Virus record (IMG/VR): IMGVR_UViG_3300032288_004951
Coordinates: 1 to 34,273 of that record
Source of the DNA: a virus
DNA length: 34,273 bases
Direction: 5' to 3' (one strand)
Part shown: in pieces, positions 1 through 8,350 of the stretch
Layout of the letters: every line of letters begins with the position of its first letter
Numbering within the stretch: the stretch's first letter is position 1
The notes under the pieces: model-generated
What the model saw: the letters and a program-made list of their open reading frames with translations, nothing else
Told to the model about the DNA's origin: nothing
The model's database searches: none
Position numbers and translations under genes: made by a program

Positions 1-1
1 T

Positions 2-586
2 AAAGAAGAACTAGTACACAAAATTTCAGATTTCATGGAACTTTATATTGATGAAAAGATTCCACAACAAGAAATTCGTGAAGCAGTAGAAAATCAAAAT
101 GCTAAGATTCTATTAACAAATCTTAAAGAAACATTAGCAGTAGATACTGCATTAATGAGTAATGCTTTTAGAGGTGCTTTGCTTGATGGTAAGCAACAAA
201 TTGAAGAAGGTAAACAAGCAAAAGCAAAATTAGAAAAAGAACTTTCTGTTCTAAAAGAGTCCGTACAAAAAATTAAGTGCGAACTTATCTTAGAACAAAA
301 AACCGCAACTCTTTCAGACAAAAAGAAAGCGTATGCTCGTAGAGTATTCGAAGGTAAATCACCAGAATTTATCCAAGAAAATCTAGATTATACAATCAGT
401 CTTTTTGATAAGAAAGAAGAAGAACGTCTAAGTGTCTTGAAAGAAGAGGCTTTTGAATCACGTCGCGTAAAAAGCGATAGAGTTGTTCCTCAAGATGAAC
501 AACAAGAAGATGATATCATTTCCGAATCTACACAAGAAGATGACGATCACACCAAAGCTTACATGGCAGAATTGAGAAAATATTAA
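2..586 (+). CDS. 22: Prohead core scaffold protein, gp22-like (5' partial)
   Basis: Probable internal scaffold of the prohead, on which the gp23 shell assembles and which is degraded by the prohead protease during maturation (role known for T4 gp22). The frame is open back to the window edge, so the N-terminus is missing; 194 residues are visible and the first internal Met is at 35. It is highly charged, with a Lys/Glu/Gln-rich coiled-coil stretch in the middle and a very acidic tail (DEQQEDD, QEDDD). It lies about 90 bp before the gp23 gene, matching T4 order 22-23. The call rests on synteny and composition, not on a catalytic motif. Confidence 0.7.
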   Translation, partial: KEELVHKISDFMELYIDEKIPQQEIREAVENQNAKILLTNLKETLAVDTALMSNAFRGALLDGKQQIEEGKQAKAKLEKELSVLKESVQKIKCELILEQKTATLSDKKKAYARRVFEGKSPEFIQENLDYTISLFDKKEEERLSVLKEEAFESRRVKSDRVVPQDEQQEDDIISESTQEDDDHTKAYMAELRKY

Positions 587-617
587 TCAGGACTGCATAA
601 AAAATATTTGGTAGAAG

Positions 618-623
618 TAAATA
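618..623 (+). promoter_or_regulatory. T4-type late promoter box for gene 23
   Basis: TAAATA box upstream of the major capsid gene. Unlike most late boxes in this window it is not next to a start codon: start of transcription near 629 would leave a leader of about 50 nt containing a hairpin. Confidence 0.55.
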
Positions 624-634
624 ATACTTGAGAA

Positions 635-655
635 CCTGCATGTAAATGCATGAGG
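635..655 (+). promoter_or_regulatory. Hairpin in the gene 23 leader
   Basis: TGCAT-GTAA-ATGCA forms a 5-bp stem closed by a GUAA (GNRA-type) tetraloop, with possible extra CC/GG pairs outside. It lies between the late box and the likely start at 680 and could stabilise or control translation of the most abundant virion protein. An in-frame ATG at 650 falls inside this hairpin. Confidence 0.45.
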
Positions 656-679
656 TCGAAAATTAGAAAAAATAAAAAT

Positions 680-2182
680 ATGAAACAAATCAAACCTACA
701 CAAGCGTATATTGATAGAGACAGAGCAGATTTGCTCGTCGAAAAGTGGGGTACAGTTCTAGACTTTTCTTCTAAGAATGTATCACCAATCGAAGACGATC
801 ATCTCCGTCTTAGCACAGCAATTCTACTTGAGAACCAAGAGCGTTGGTGCATTGAAGAAGCAGGATTAACAACACAAGGCGGTATCTTTGGTACTGGACC
901 TGGTGGTGCTGCTTACGGTTCAACTGGTGGATCTTTTGGTAATTCAGATGGTTATGCCGCTGGCGATAATCGTTTACCAAAGATTCTTATCCCAATGATT
1001 CGCCGTACCTTCCCAGAACTTATTTCTAACGAAATCGTTGGTGTTCAACCAATGAATGGTCCAGTTGGACTAGCTTTCGCTCTTCGTTATAAGTATTCTT
1101 CTGGAACTTTAGGTGGTAACTTCCAAGACGCTCCAGCAGCTTCTGGTGGTACTTTAGAACCATCATCTGGTTCTAGAAGCCAAATCGGAGTTAATGGTGC
1201 TCCAAGAGAATTAGGATATCAACATCTTGATACTCGCTTCACTGGTACTTCAAGTGCTGCACTCAGTGGTAATTCCGACTGGGAATTTGCTGCACAAGAT
1301 CAAGGTGTTGCTGAAATTCTTAAGAATTTCGAAATCAGTGCTAACATTCCTACCGTAGAAATCGGTTTCGAGAAAACCTCTGTTGAAGCAGGTACTCGTA
1401 GATTAGGTGCTCGTTGGTCAATTGAACTTGAGCAAGATCTTAAGAATATGAATGGTATCGACATTGATGCTGAGATTACAACCGCTATGGCGTATGAAAT
1501 CCAAGCAGAAATTGATCGCGAAATGATTATTCGCATGATTCAAACCTCACTCAATGGCGGTCTTAAGAAGGGTTACTCAACATGGGAACCTGCTACCGCT
1601 GATGGACGCTGGTTAGTAGAACGTAATCGTGATTTCTACCAAAGAATTATCATCGAAGCAAATCGTATGGCAGTAAGAAATCGTCGTGGACCTGCAAACT
1701 TCATTGTTGCTACTCCTCGCGTTTGCGCCATTTTCGAAATGTTGCCTGAATTCCAATGGGTAACAGTACAAAGCAACGTAAACACCCAACCAATTGGCGT
1801 AGCCAAAGTTGGTACAGTCGGTGGTCGCTTTACCGTATACCGTGATACACGCACAGAAGCTCAGAATGATACACTCTATAGTGATCAAGGATATCAAGCC
1901 CGTTCTGGCGGTTCAACAAGAACCTCAGCAACTGGAGTTGAATATGCTCTCCTTGGATACAAGGGTTCAGAATTCTACGATAGCGGTATCATCTACTGCC
2001 CATACATCCCAGTCATGGTTCAGAGAACAATCGGTCCTAACGATTTCGCTCCTCGCGTTGGATTGCTCACCCGTTACGGTGTTGTCGATAATATCTTTGG
2101 TGCATCAAACTATTATCACACTATCATCGTTAAAAACCTCGGTGTTGCATTCACTCCTGGTAATCAATCGATATATTTCTAA
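680..2182 (+). CDS. 23: Major capsid protein, gp23-like
   Basis: Forms the hexamers of the head shell. About 500 residues, close to T4 gp23 (521). Family signatures are clear: EIVGVQPMNGPVGLAFALR (T4 CGVQPMNSPTGQVFALR), SIELEQDLKNMNGIDIDAE (T4 SIELAQDLRAVHGMDADAE), an ENQERW segment like T4 FENQ, and a C-terminal GLLTRYGV like T4 GFKTRYGI. IEE|AG at residues 58-62 fits the (L/I)xE prohead-protease cleavage rule and lies where T4 loses its first 65 residues. I chose Met680 because the 10 residues added by the ATG at 650 are Lys/Arg/Asn-rich and that ATG sits in the leader hairpin. A terminator follows the gene. Confidence 0.95.
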   Translation: MKQIKPTQAYIDRDRADLLVEKWGTVLDFSSKNVSPIEDDHLRLSTAILLENQERWCIEEAGLTTQGGIFGTGPGGAAYGSTGGSFGNSDGYAAGDNRLPKILIPMIRRTFPELISNEIVGVQPMNGPVGLAFALRYKYSSGTLGGNFQDAPAASGGTLEPSSGSRSQIGVNGAPRELGYQHLDTRFTGTSSAALSGNSDWEFAAQDQGVAEILKNFEISANIPTVEIGFEKTSVEAGTRRLGARWSIELEQDLKNMNGIDIDAEITTAMAYEIQAEIDREMIIRMIQTSLNGGLKKGYSTWEPATADGRWLVERNRDFYQRIIIEANRMAVRNRRGPANFIVATPRVCAIFEMLPEFQWVTVQSNVNTQPIGVAKVGTVGGRFTVYRDTRTEAQNDTLYSDQGYQARSGGSTRTSATGVEYALLGYKGSEFYDSGIIYCPYIPVMVQRTIGPNDFAPRVGLLTRYGVVDNIFGASNYYHTIIVKNLGVAFTPGNQSIYF

Positions 2183-2203
2183 GATTTTAGAAATTAAGGA
2201 TAT

Positions 2204-2236
2204 AAAAAAAGCCGCAGATTTTTCTGCGGCTTTTTT
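2204..2236. terminator. Bidirectional intrinsic terminator after gene 23
   Basis: Stem GCCGCAGA/TCTGCGGC with a TTTT loop, flanked by A7 on the left and T6 on the right, so it can end rightward gene 23 transcripts and the leftward transcript of the 2297-2581 gene. Confidence 0.9.
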
Positions 2237-2296
2237 GTTTTTAATTATTAAAAATTAAATGTGTCTATATTATATAAGTTATTTATATTAAATATT

Positions 2297-2581
2297 TTAC
2301 CAGTCTTTACAAGCTTGATAACGTGGTGTTCCTGGTTTAGCTGATGAACATTTATGTCTAGCTCTAAAACTCTTTTTACGTTTAGTATTACCAGATTTAC
2401 CAGTTACTCTAACACCTTTTTGTCCCCAATGTACTCTTTTATAACCACTTCCAGATTTAACACACTTCATCCACTTTTTTCCTTTTCTAGTTGAAGATGT
2501 TTTTTTAGTTGATTTTGTACATCTTGAATTTGATTTCTCTAGAAGATACTCCATTCTGCTGATTAACGTATTAAAGTCCAT
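2297..2581 (-). CDS. Small basic Cys-containing protein
   Basis: 94 residues, strongly basic (many Lys/Arg), with scattered Cys: a short acidic N-terminal helix, a Ser/Thr/Lys-rich linker, then a C-terminal module ending SFRARHKCSSAKPGTPRYQ and ACKDW. Small proteins with an ARHKC...CK(x)W ending recur beside capsid genes of marine T4-like phages as far as I recall; their function is unknown. It is a lone minus-strand gene among plus-strand head genes, with its own late box 5 nt before the ATG. Basic charge suggests nucleic-acid or capsid-interior binding, which is inference. Confidence 0.7.
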   Translation of the reverse strand: MDFNTLISRMEYLLEKSNSRCTKSTKKTSSTRKGKKWMKCVKSGSGYKRVHWGQKGVRVTGKSGNTKRKKSFRARHKCSSAKPGTPRYQACKDW

Positions 2582-2586
2582 AACTA

Positions 2587-2594
2587 TATTTATA
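2587..2594 (-). promoter_or_regulatory. Late promoter box, minus strand
   Basis: Exact TATAAATA read leftward, 5 nt (TAGTT) before the ATG at 2581. Confidence 0.8.
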
Positions 2595-2624
2595 GTAAAT
2601 AACTCAGAAAATTAGGCTAGTTGA

Positions 2625-2632
2625 AATAAATA
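2625..2632 (+). promoter_or_regulatory. Late promoter box
   Basis: AATAAATA, 5 nt (ATTGT) before the ATG at 2638; diverges from the minus-strand box about 30 bp to its left. Confidence 0.7.
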
Positions 2633-2637
2633 ATTGT

Positions 2638-3093
2638 ATGAATTATTATACTAACATGGTATTCTTAAGTACTACGGAAACACCCGGAGATTTAACTTTT
2701 ACAACAAATGGTTATACTCTAAGTGGAACAAAGAATACAACTCACGAAATACATTTCTTAAATCCAGCAGGATTAAAATTGACATCATTATCAGCTACTG
2801 TTGTTGGTGTATGTTATAATGTTCCAACTGGATTTACAAAGACAGCTACCTATGCAACATTATCTGTTGTAGGTGCTAATTCAGTAACTTATGCTGTATT
2901 ATCAGCTGATAAAGCTTTTGGTAATGCTGCTGAAATGGCATTAGTATTATCTGATAGTAGAATGATGCCTCTACAAAGAGTTGTTGGAACAGATACTGTA
3001 AGTTTAAGTGCAAATGCTCAAGTAAATCTTGGTTCAGCATCATATGACCATAGAGGTCCAAAGAATAGAAGAAAGTTCGCAATTGAAGGTTAA
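2638..3093 (+). CDS. Probable virion protein, unrecognised
   Basis: 151 residues, rich in Thr, Ser, Val, Ala and Gly with alternating hydrophobic/polar residues, the composition of an all-beta structural protein; no signal peptide or enzyme motif. It lies between the capsid and baseplate genes under its own late box and is followed by a strong terminator, so it is probably a monocistronic late transcript. A head decoration or tail protein would fit, but no family was recognised. Confidence 0.7.
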   Translation: MNYYTNMVFLSTTETPGDLTFTTNGYTLSGTKNTTHEIHFLNPAGLKLTSLSATVVGVCYNVPTGFTKTATYATLSVVGANSVTYAVLSADKAFGNAAEMALVLSDSRMMPLQRVVGTDTVSLSANAQVNLGSASYDHRGPKNRRKFAIEG

Positions 3094-3118
3094 TAGATAG
3101 TTTACATATTTTTTTTAT

Positions 3119-3160
3119 AAGGCATCACCGGATATATTTTGGTGATGCCTTATTTCTTTT
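3119..3160 (+). terminator. Intrinsic terminator
   Basis: Stem AAGGCATCACC/GGTGATGCCTT around a 10-11 nt loop, followed by a T-rich run. Ends the 2638-3093 transcript just before the next late box. Confidence 0.85.
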
Positions 3161-3167
3161 ATAGTAA

Positions 3168-3175
3168 TATAAATA
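3168..3175 (+). promoter_or_regulatory. Late promoter box
   Basis: Exact TATAAATA, 5 nt (TTTTT) before the ATG at 3181. This fixes the start of the next gene, because an in-frame ATG at 3139 lies inside the preceding terminator. Confidence 0.8.
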
Positions 3176-3180
3176 TTTTT

Positions 3181-3711
3181 ATGTTTATAATAAGACCTAA
3201 TCCAAAAATAGAAGGAATGATAGGAGCAGCACAAGGAGCATTGTGTTTAGCTTCTGGTATATTTGGTTTATTACAAAACCCACAAATGTTATTGCAGGGT
3301 TTAAAGAACTTTGCAACAGATTTAGCAGCATCTGCTTTATCTACTGTATTATTTGTTGTAAAATCTAGAGTTAATCAAATACTTGGATTAGTTGATGGAA
3401 TTTTAAATAAGTATTTGGGATTAATAAATGTCATTTTGGATAATGCTCAATTAGTTGTCCAAATGGATGCATTTATTATAGATAGACAACAATGCGTTAA
3501 TTCAGCGGCTAATTTAATTAGTTGTATTGCTGCTAGTGCTAGGGATGATATCACTTCAAAGATTGCAATGCAAACAGATAAAGCAATAGGTCCAACAGCA
3601 GATAAGATAGTTGGTAAACTTTTAAAGACAGATGGTGTTATGGAAAATTTTGTATTTAAACATGATAAATTTGTACAAAAAGCAACAACGCAAAATAAAT
3701 TATTATTATAA
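3181..3711 (+). CDS. Probable tail/baseplate-associated protein, unrecognised
   Basis: 176 residues, mostly helical and fairly hydrophobic: a Gly/Ala-rich stretch (MIGAAQGALCLASGIFGLL) followed by long amphipathic helices and no enzyme motif. It starts directly after a late box and ends 6 bp before the gp5-like gene, so it is probably co-transcribed with the spike genes and may be a hub or spike partner. The hydrophobic stretch might be a membrane-active segment, but no clean transmembrane topology is evident. Confidence 0.65.
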   Translation: MFIIRPNPKIEGMIGAAQGALCLASGIFGLLQNPQMLLQGLKNFATDLAASALSTVLFVVKSRVNQILGLVDGILNKYLGLINVILDNAQLVVQMDAFIIDRQQCVNSAANLISCIAASARDDITSKIAMQTDKAIGPTADKIVGKLLKTDGVMENFVFKHDKFVQKATTQNKLLL

Positions 3712-3717
3712 TATATT

Positions 3718-4965
3718 ATGGGAAATCCAAACGACGAAAAACATTACGGATTTTATAAAGGAAAAGTAATTCAAAATAATGATTGTGAAAGAAGAGGGAG
3801 AGTAAAAGTTTTTATTGCTGAATTTGCATCAGACTTAGCGAGTAAAATTGGTGTTCAGCCTAGTGTTCTACAAGCTAGGTTTACTGGTGGTAAAAATATT
3901 AATACATTTTTAGATAGTAATGTATTGGAGAAATTGAAAGGAGTATTACCTTGGGTTGAACAAGCTTCTCCATTAATGGGTGGAGGTACTTCTGGTGTAT
4001 ATGATATTAAAAATGATATTGCGACCGTTGGTGAAGGTCATAGAGGAGCAACATCATTTGAAAATCTTGGGGAAGAAAGTATTACTCCTAGTGGAGAATC
4101 AGTTCCTGCTAGAGCAGGATATTCAATTCATGGAACACCTGGATTATGTGACACTGGATACAAAACAGGGTTATGTGACACTTACAATCAATCATTAGCT
4201 CCTACGGCCCTTAATAACGCTTCTAAGGGCATGTTTTCAATTCCTAGAGTTGGTGCTGAAGTTTGGATATTTTTTGAGAATGGTAATGTTAATAAGCCTG
4301 TCTATATGGCTTATGCTTTTGACAAGAGTGATTGGGGTTCTGTTTTTAATCCACAAAATAGTAATCCAGAATTACATTATCCTGGTGGATCAGAAAATAT
4401 TAAAGGTGATGGAGACCCATTCTTTTTTACAGGCAAAACAGTATTCAATAGTAAAGCTGGTAGTTTAGAATTTGTTGAAACTGATGACTTAGAAAAAGTA
4501 AAAGTTACACATTATAGTGGTTCATTTTTAGAATTTGGTAATCATGTAACTTCGGAAGTTGCGATTGAAAATAAAACAACATATGTGAATGGAGATTGTT
4601 TTCATAGTGTAAAAGGAAATAGTGTTGTTCGTGTAAATGGAGATATGCATTTTAGATATGAAGGACATGTCTATCAAACTTTTGGAGACCCTGATAAGAA
4701 AACATATTATACTGAATGGGTAGAAAAAGCAGCACCAGCATTTAATCATGCTGCTGCATTTAATGATAAAGAAAGAAAATTAACAGACCCTACAAAAGAT
4801 GGACAAGCAAAAGGAAATGTTAATGACAAATATTTTCAACATAAAAGTGGTGAAAAGGGAGATTTAACTTTATCGAAAGATTGGACTTCACATTTGAAAA
4901 CTATGAGTGTAAATAGCTACAAGAGTTTAGATCAAATAAATTATCTTGATGTTAAAAAAGTTTAA
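3718..4965 (+). CDS. 5: Baseplate hub/spike protein, gp5-like without lysozyme domain
   Basis: Central hub and puncturing spike of the contractile tail. The N-terminal ~210 residues look like the gp5 OB-fold: YGFYKGKVIQNNDCERRGRV then LPWVEQASPLMGGG (T4 LPWMSVIQPITSA) and FSIPRVGAEVWIFFENG. Residues about 240-330 carry the VNGD/VKGN/VNGD pattern of the triple-stranded beta-helix needle. T4 gp5 has a lysozyme domain between these parts; here nothing of that size intervenes, so peptidoglycan digestion must come from elsewhere. The needle seems to continue in the next gene, 2 bp downstream. Confidence 0.85.
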   Translation: MGNPNDEKHYGFYKGKVIQNNDCERRGRVKVFIAEFASDLASKIGVQPSVLQARFTGGKNINTFLDSNVLEKLKGVLPWVEQASPLMGGGTSGVYDIKNDIATVGEGHRGATSFENLGEESITPSGESVPARAGYSIHGTPGLCDTGYKTGLCDTYNQSLAPTALNNASKGMFSIPRVGAEVWIFFENGNVNKPVYMAYAFDKSDWGSVFNPQNSNPELHYPGGSENIKGDGDPFFFTGKTVFNSKAGSLEFVETDDLEKVKVTHYSGSFLEFGNHVTSEVAIENKTTYVNGDCFHSVKGNSVVRVNGDMHFRYEGHVYQTFGDPDKKTYYTEWVEKAAPAFNHAAAFNDKERKLTDPTKDGQAKGNVNDKYFQHKSGEKGDLTLSKDWTSHLKTMSVNSYKSLDQINYLDVKKV

Positions 4966-4967
4966 TT

Positions 4968-6011
4968 ATGGCTGAAAGAAAAGATATAACAAATAAAAGT
5001 CAATTTGATAAGAAAGACCACAAGGATGTTCTAGTCAAAGTTGCAGAAGATTTGTTAGAGGTTGAACAAAATATTCAATCTGGAGGAGCAAACATAGTTA
5101 CTTATGAAAAGGATAAAGTAGAAATTATTGGATTGCAAGAAAATAATTTCCCATCATTTAGAATGGATTATCAAGGAACATTCGTACCAAATGGTGTTGA
5201 TATAGAATCTAAAGGTTCTTATGTAAGACAGAAAGCAGTTCCTTATGTTGAAGATGTGGAAAATAGTAGATTCCCTTGTGGTACATATTCTGTGAATGTT
5301 GGAAACAAATATGATTTAAAAGTTGGTGCGGGTGGTATAGGAATTAAAAGTGAAGGTTCTACAAGAATATCCACAAAAGGTAGAATGTCAGTAAATGGAA
5401 ATGCTGAACTAAATTTAACATCAAATCATAATGTAAACATTACTAGTGATACACATTTAAATCTAACTAGTAATTCATCATTTGTAATGACAGCACCAGA
5501 ACAAGTTGTAGTCAATTCTAATCTTGGTGTTAAAAATAATGCAGTAATTAATGGATGTGCATTTATTGATGGAGAAGTATTTTTAAACCATATTACATGT
5601 CCTGTAGAAGTTCAATATACTGGTGGTGGTATTGGTAGTTTTGCCCAATTATTGCCTCAAGGAAAAACTGGTGGTGGAGGAATGGCGGCTATTGGGTGGG
5701 CAGATTTGAGTTATATTAAAACTTTGTATAACTCTATTCAAGCCGAAAAAGCTCCTTGGAGTATGCCTGATAAAGTTCCAGTGTTTGCTTTGAGTGATGG
5801 TGGTACTAGCGTAGCATCAACTGCTAATGGTACTAATTATACAAATCCACAATATTCTATATATGTGTATCCTCACCAACATCCTTTCAATAATATTCCA
5901 TTAAGATTTGCTTCAGGTAATTCTGCTATGAGAGATTTTGCTTCATCTATTTCAAGAGGTGAAGCTGGTAATTCCCTTCCAGTATCAAACGGATTTAAAC
6001 AACCAATTTAA
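4968..6011 (+). CDS. Baseplate spike/needle protein (beta-helical)
   Basis: 347 residues. The centre (about 100-200) is rich in short repeats such as LNLTSNHNVNITSDTHLNLT, typical of the intertwined beta-helix below the gp5 hub. The C-terminal half is Gly-rich (GKTGGGGMAAIGW) and contains YPHQHPF, whose closely spaced histidines could bind a metal ion at the needle tip. It starts right after the gp5-like stop codon, so the spike function that is one protein in T4 appears divided over two genes here. Assignment is by composition and position. Confidence 0.7.
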   Translation: MAERKDITNKSQFDKKDHKDVLVKVAEDLLEVEQNIQSGGANIVTYEKDKVEIIGLQENNFPSFRMDYQGTFVPNGVDIESKGSYVRQKAVPYVEDVENSRFPCGTYSVNVGNKYDLKVGAGGIGIKSEGSTRISTKGRMSVNGNAELNLTSNHNVNITSDTHLNLTSNSSFVMTAPEQVVVNSNLGVKNNAVINGCAFIDGEVFLNHITCPVEVQYTGGGIGSFAQLLPQGKTGGGGMAAIGWADLSYIKTLYNSIQAEKAPWSMPDKVPVFALSDGGTSVASTANGTNYTNPQYSIYVYPHQHPFNNIPLRFASGNSAMRDFASSISRGEAGNSLPVSNGFKQPI

Positions 6012-6013
6012 TT

Positions 6014-6193
6014 ATGAATACAAAAAAACTATACTACAAAATGTGTGCAAACAAAACCTGCTGTCCTGTAATCCAAGAAGCAGAAGATTCAGGTAATTAT
6101 CAAATCACAGACGACTACGGTGGAAAAGTTAAATTAACAAAAGAAGAACTAAAATTGTTAAAAGACTTTTTATCAAAACAAGAAGACATTTAA
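6014..6193 (+). CDS. Small Cys-containing protein, 59 aa
   Basis: A short gene packed between stop and start codons: its ATG is 2 nt after the previous stop, and its TAA directly abuts the next ATG (TAAATG). Begins MNTKKLYYKMCANKTCCP, giving a C-x4-CC cluster that could bind metal, followed by an acidic helical C-terminus. No family recognised. The tight packing argues for a real, translationally coupled gene. Confidence 0.7.
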   Translation: MNTKKLYYKMCANKTCCPVIQEAEDSGNYQITDDYGGKVKLTKEELKLLKDFLSKQEDI

Positions 6194-6490
6194 ATGTTAT
6201 ATTATAGTTTAGCTACTATAGGATTATGTTTCATATTAAAGTATGGAACAATATTAAGTTTCTTTAGAAACTTTTTAATTAGTAAAAGTAAAAAGTTAGA
6301 AGAATTATTTGAATGTTCATTGTGTTTAGGTTTTTGGTGCGGTGTAATTATCGCACCATTCCTCTATTATTTTGAAAATTATGGATCAAAAATTTTACTA
6401 TATCCATTATTTTCTGCTTGCATTTGTTGGACACATGATTTATCATTAAGATATATAAGAGCATTAATCTATATAAAGGAAAAAGATTAA
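6194..6490 (+). CDS. Small membrane protein with CxxCLGFWxG motif (DUF1360-like)
   Basis: 98 residues with hydrophobic segments at about 1-20, 48-66 and 72-88. The motif ECSLCLGFWCG after the first segment resembles the C..C..FW signature of DUF1360 membrane proteins, whose function is unknown. It begins immediately after the preceding stop codon and belongs to the late spike operon by spacing. A role at the host membrane late in infection is possible but not shown. Confidence 0.65.
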   Translation: MLYYSLATIGLCFILKYGTILSFFRNFLISKSKKLEELFECSLCLGFWCGVIIAPFLYYFENYGSKILLYPLFSACICWTHDLSLRYIRALIYIKEKD

Positions 6491-6498
6491 TGATAAAC

Positions 6499-6504
6499 TA
6501 AATA
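6499..6504 (+). promoter_or_regulatory. Late promoter box
   Basis: TAAATA, 5 nt (ATATC) before the ATG at 6510. Confidence 0.65.
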
Positions 6505-6509
6505 ATATC

Positions 6510-7139
6510 ATGAGAAAAATCTGGGCTTCTGAAGAAGTATCGGAGAGGGAAATAAGAGAATTGCCTTCTAATCCAACATCTGATATATTAACAACTGATG
6601 CTTCAATTAGAACCTTAGATAATACGATATATTTTTATTCTGATATTAGTTTAGTAGCATGTTCAGAATTAAACAGATTACTTAGAGAAGTTGATATTAG
6701 ATTAAATCAAGCAAAGGTATCAATGGATAATCATACTTTTGATCCTATTATTCATCTAAGAATTAATAGTTATGGAGGAGATGTATTCTCAGGATTATCA
6801 ACTATTGATACTATTAGATCATTAAAAAGTAAAGTATATACTTATGTTGAAGGTGCTGCTGCATCTGCTGCGACATTAATAAGTGTTTCTGGTGCTAGAA
6901 GAATTATAGGTAAAAACTCTTTAATGTTAATACATCAATTGAGTTCTGTATGCTCAGGAACTTTTGAAAGATTACAAGATGAGAATGAAAATAATAAAAG
7001 AATCATGAATCTCATAAAGTCTATATATAAACAATATACAAAGATTCCAATGAAAGAATTGGATGCAATCTTGAAAAGAGATTTATGGCTAGATTCTGAT
7101 ACTTGTTTAAAGTATGGAATAGTTGACGAAGTTCGTTAA
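6510..7139 (+). CDS. ClpP-like serine protease (family S14)
   Basis: 209 residues, the usual ClpP length. The triad is visible: Ser119 in EGAAASAA (ClpP GQAASMGA), His142 in LMLIHQLSS (ClpP MIHQP) and Asp191 in KRDLWLD (ClpP ERDRFLS), plus INSYGGDV matching the ClpP oxyanion-side strand and a closing YGIVDEV. It is under its own late box among structural genes, so it may process virion proteins or associate with host Clp ATPases; no ATPase partner is encoded nearby. T4's own prohead protease gp21 belongs to another family and would lie left of this window. Confidence 0.88.
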   Translation: MRKIWASEEVSEREIRELPSNPTSDILTTDASIRTLDNTIYFYSDISLVACSELNRLLREVDIRLNQAKVSMDNHTFDPIIHLRINSYGGDVFSGLSTIDTIRSLKSKVYTYVEGAAASAATLISVSGARRIIGKNSLMLIHQLSSVCSGTFERLQDENENNKRIMNLIKSIYKQYTKIPMKELDAILKRDLWLDSDTCLKYGIVDEVR

Positions 7140-8335
7140 TATGTTTTAATTTGCCAAGCTGTAATTTTAGCTGGATAATTATATCCATTTGTTTGCTGAA
7201 AACTTATCGAAGAACTAACTATCTTGTCTCCTGTTGAATTTAGAATTCCATTTGTAAAACTTATTCCCCAATATTTTCGTGGGTTCATTGTATCTACTAT
7301 TTTTTTCCAAGTGGATTCTTTAGAATCCCAATCATATATTTCAATTAAAGTATAAGATCTTGCACCATAAAAACGATCTTCGTATAAACTTCCAAATGTA
7401 GTAATAGCTATTCTATTTCCAGCAGAATTAATTGAAACATATAGTAAACTACCCCACATACTGGTTTTTATTTCTTGTCCTATTTGAATCCAATTTGTTC
7501 CATTCCATTTAAAAACTGTTGCTCCCTGAGATGCTGTAGCTGCATATATTACCGTGTCTCCAGTAGAATTTGTAGAAATATTTCCATAAAGATTAATATA
7601 TTTTGTTATATCTGATCCTATTTGAATCCATTTTGTTCCTGTTAAATTATAAACTTTCAAGCCTACATTAGTGACTATAAATATTCTAGTTCCAGAATCA
7701 TTTAAAAGAATATTTCCTACACTTGAAGCACTAACAATTATTTCACTTGATTTTATCCATTCTTTACCATTCCATTTATATATTCTAACTATATTTTTAA
7801 AAATTGAAGAAGCAAGTATGGTTCCATCACCATTCATAGTTATTTTATTTCCAAATGACTCGTTATTATTTTCTCCATTTATATTTGACCCTAATTGATC
7901 CCATATAGATGTTGTAGAGTTCCATTTGTAAACTTTAACTCTACCTCTAAAGATTCCAGTTCCAGGATTTGCCCTAGCACCAGACGCAATAATAGTACCA
8001 GCATTATTGATAGCTACACTGCCTCCAAAATAATCGTTTCTATCAGTCACTTTTAGTGTATCTGTAGATATAGTTTGTCCTAATTGTTTCCATGTTGTAC
8101 CACTTAAACTATAAACTTTTAGATTATTTATATTTGTATAATACCGATCAAAATATGGAGAACCTGCAACAACAACATTTCCAGCAGAATTAGTATCAAT
8201 AATAAAATTACTAAATTTTTGTTCTATTGGAAGTCCAATTTGATCGATTGTCGGTGGTGGAGTTTCTTTTAGTCTCTTCAAAAACATTCCATTTGACCTA
8301 ACTGTATTTATTGCAAATGTAGTTACAGATGGCAT
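7136..8335 (-). CDS. Beta-propeller (FG-GAP-like repeat) protein, possible adhesin
   Basis: 399 residues made of about seven blades of the form 'G..vvasG....yv.VYkWnGt.W.QlG..I', for example VKVYKWNSTTSIWDQLGSNI and VFKWNGTNWIQIGQEI. Such propellers occur in extracellular adhesins and in phage receptor-binding or fibre-associated proteins. It converges on the protease gene, their stop codons sharing the TTAA at 7136-7139, and is driven leftward by its own late box. No collagen-like or chaperone region is seen, so the fibre role is inference. Confidence 0.7.
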   Translation of the reverse strand: MPSVTTFAINTVRSNGMFLKRLKETPPPTIDQIGLPIEQKFSNFIIDTNSAGNVVVAGSPYFDRYYTNINNLKVYSLSGTTWKQLGQTISTDTLKVTDRNDYFGGSVAINNAGTIIASGARANPGTGIFRGRVKVYKWNSTTSIWDQLGSNINGENNNESFGNKITMNGDGTILASSIFKNIVRIYKWNGKEWIKSSEIIVSASSVGNILLNDSGTRIFIVTNVGLKVYNLTGTKWIQIGSDITKYINLYGNISTNSTGDTVIYAATASQGATVFKWNGTNWIQIGQEIKTSMWGSLLYVSINSAGNRIAITTFGSLYEDRFYGARSYTLIEIYDWDSKESTWKKIVDTMNPRKYWGISFTNGILNSTGDKIVSSSISFQQTNGYNYPAKITAWQIKTY

Positions 8336-8340
8336 AATAT

Positions 8341-8346
8341 TATTTA
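8341..8346 (-). promoter_or_regulatory. Late promoter box, minus strand
   Basis: TAAATA read leftward, 5 nt (ATATT) before the ATG at 8335; it lies near the 3' end of the upstream gene region. Confidence 0.65.
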
Positions 8347-8350
8347 ATAA

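Noticed and set aside
1809-2258. A 149-codon frame overlapping the end of gene 23 and its terminator
   Set aside because: Lies inside the conserved gp23 frame and continues through the terminator hairpin.
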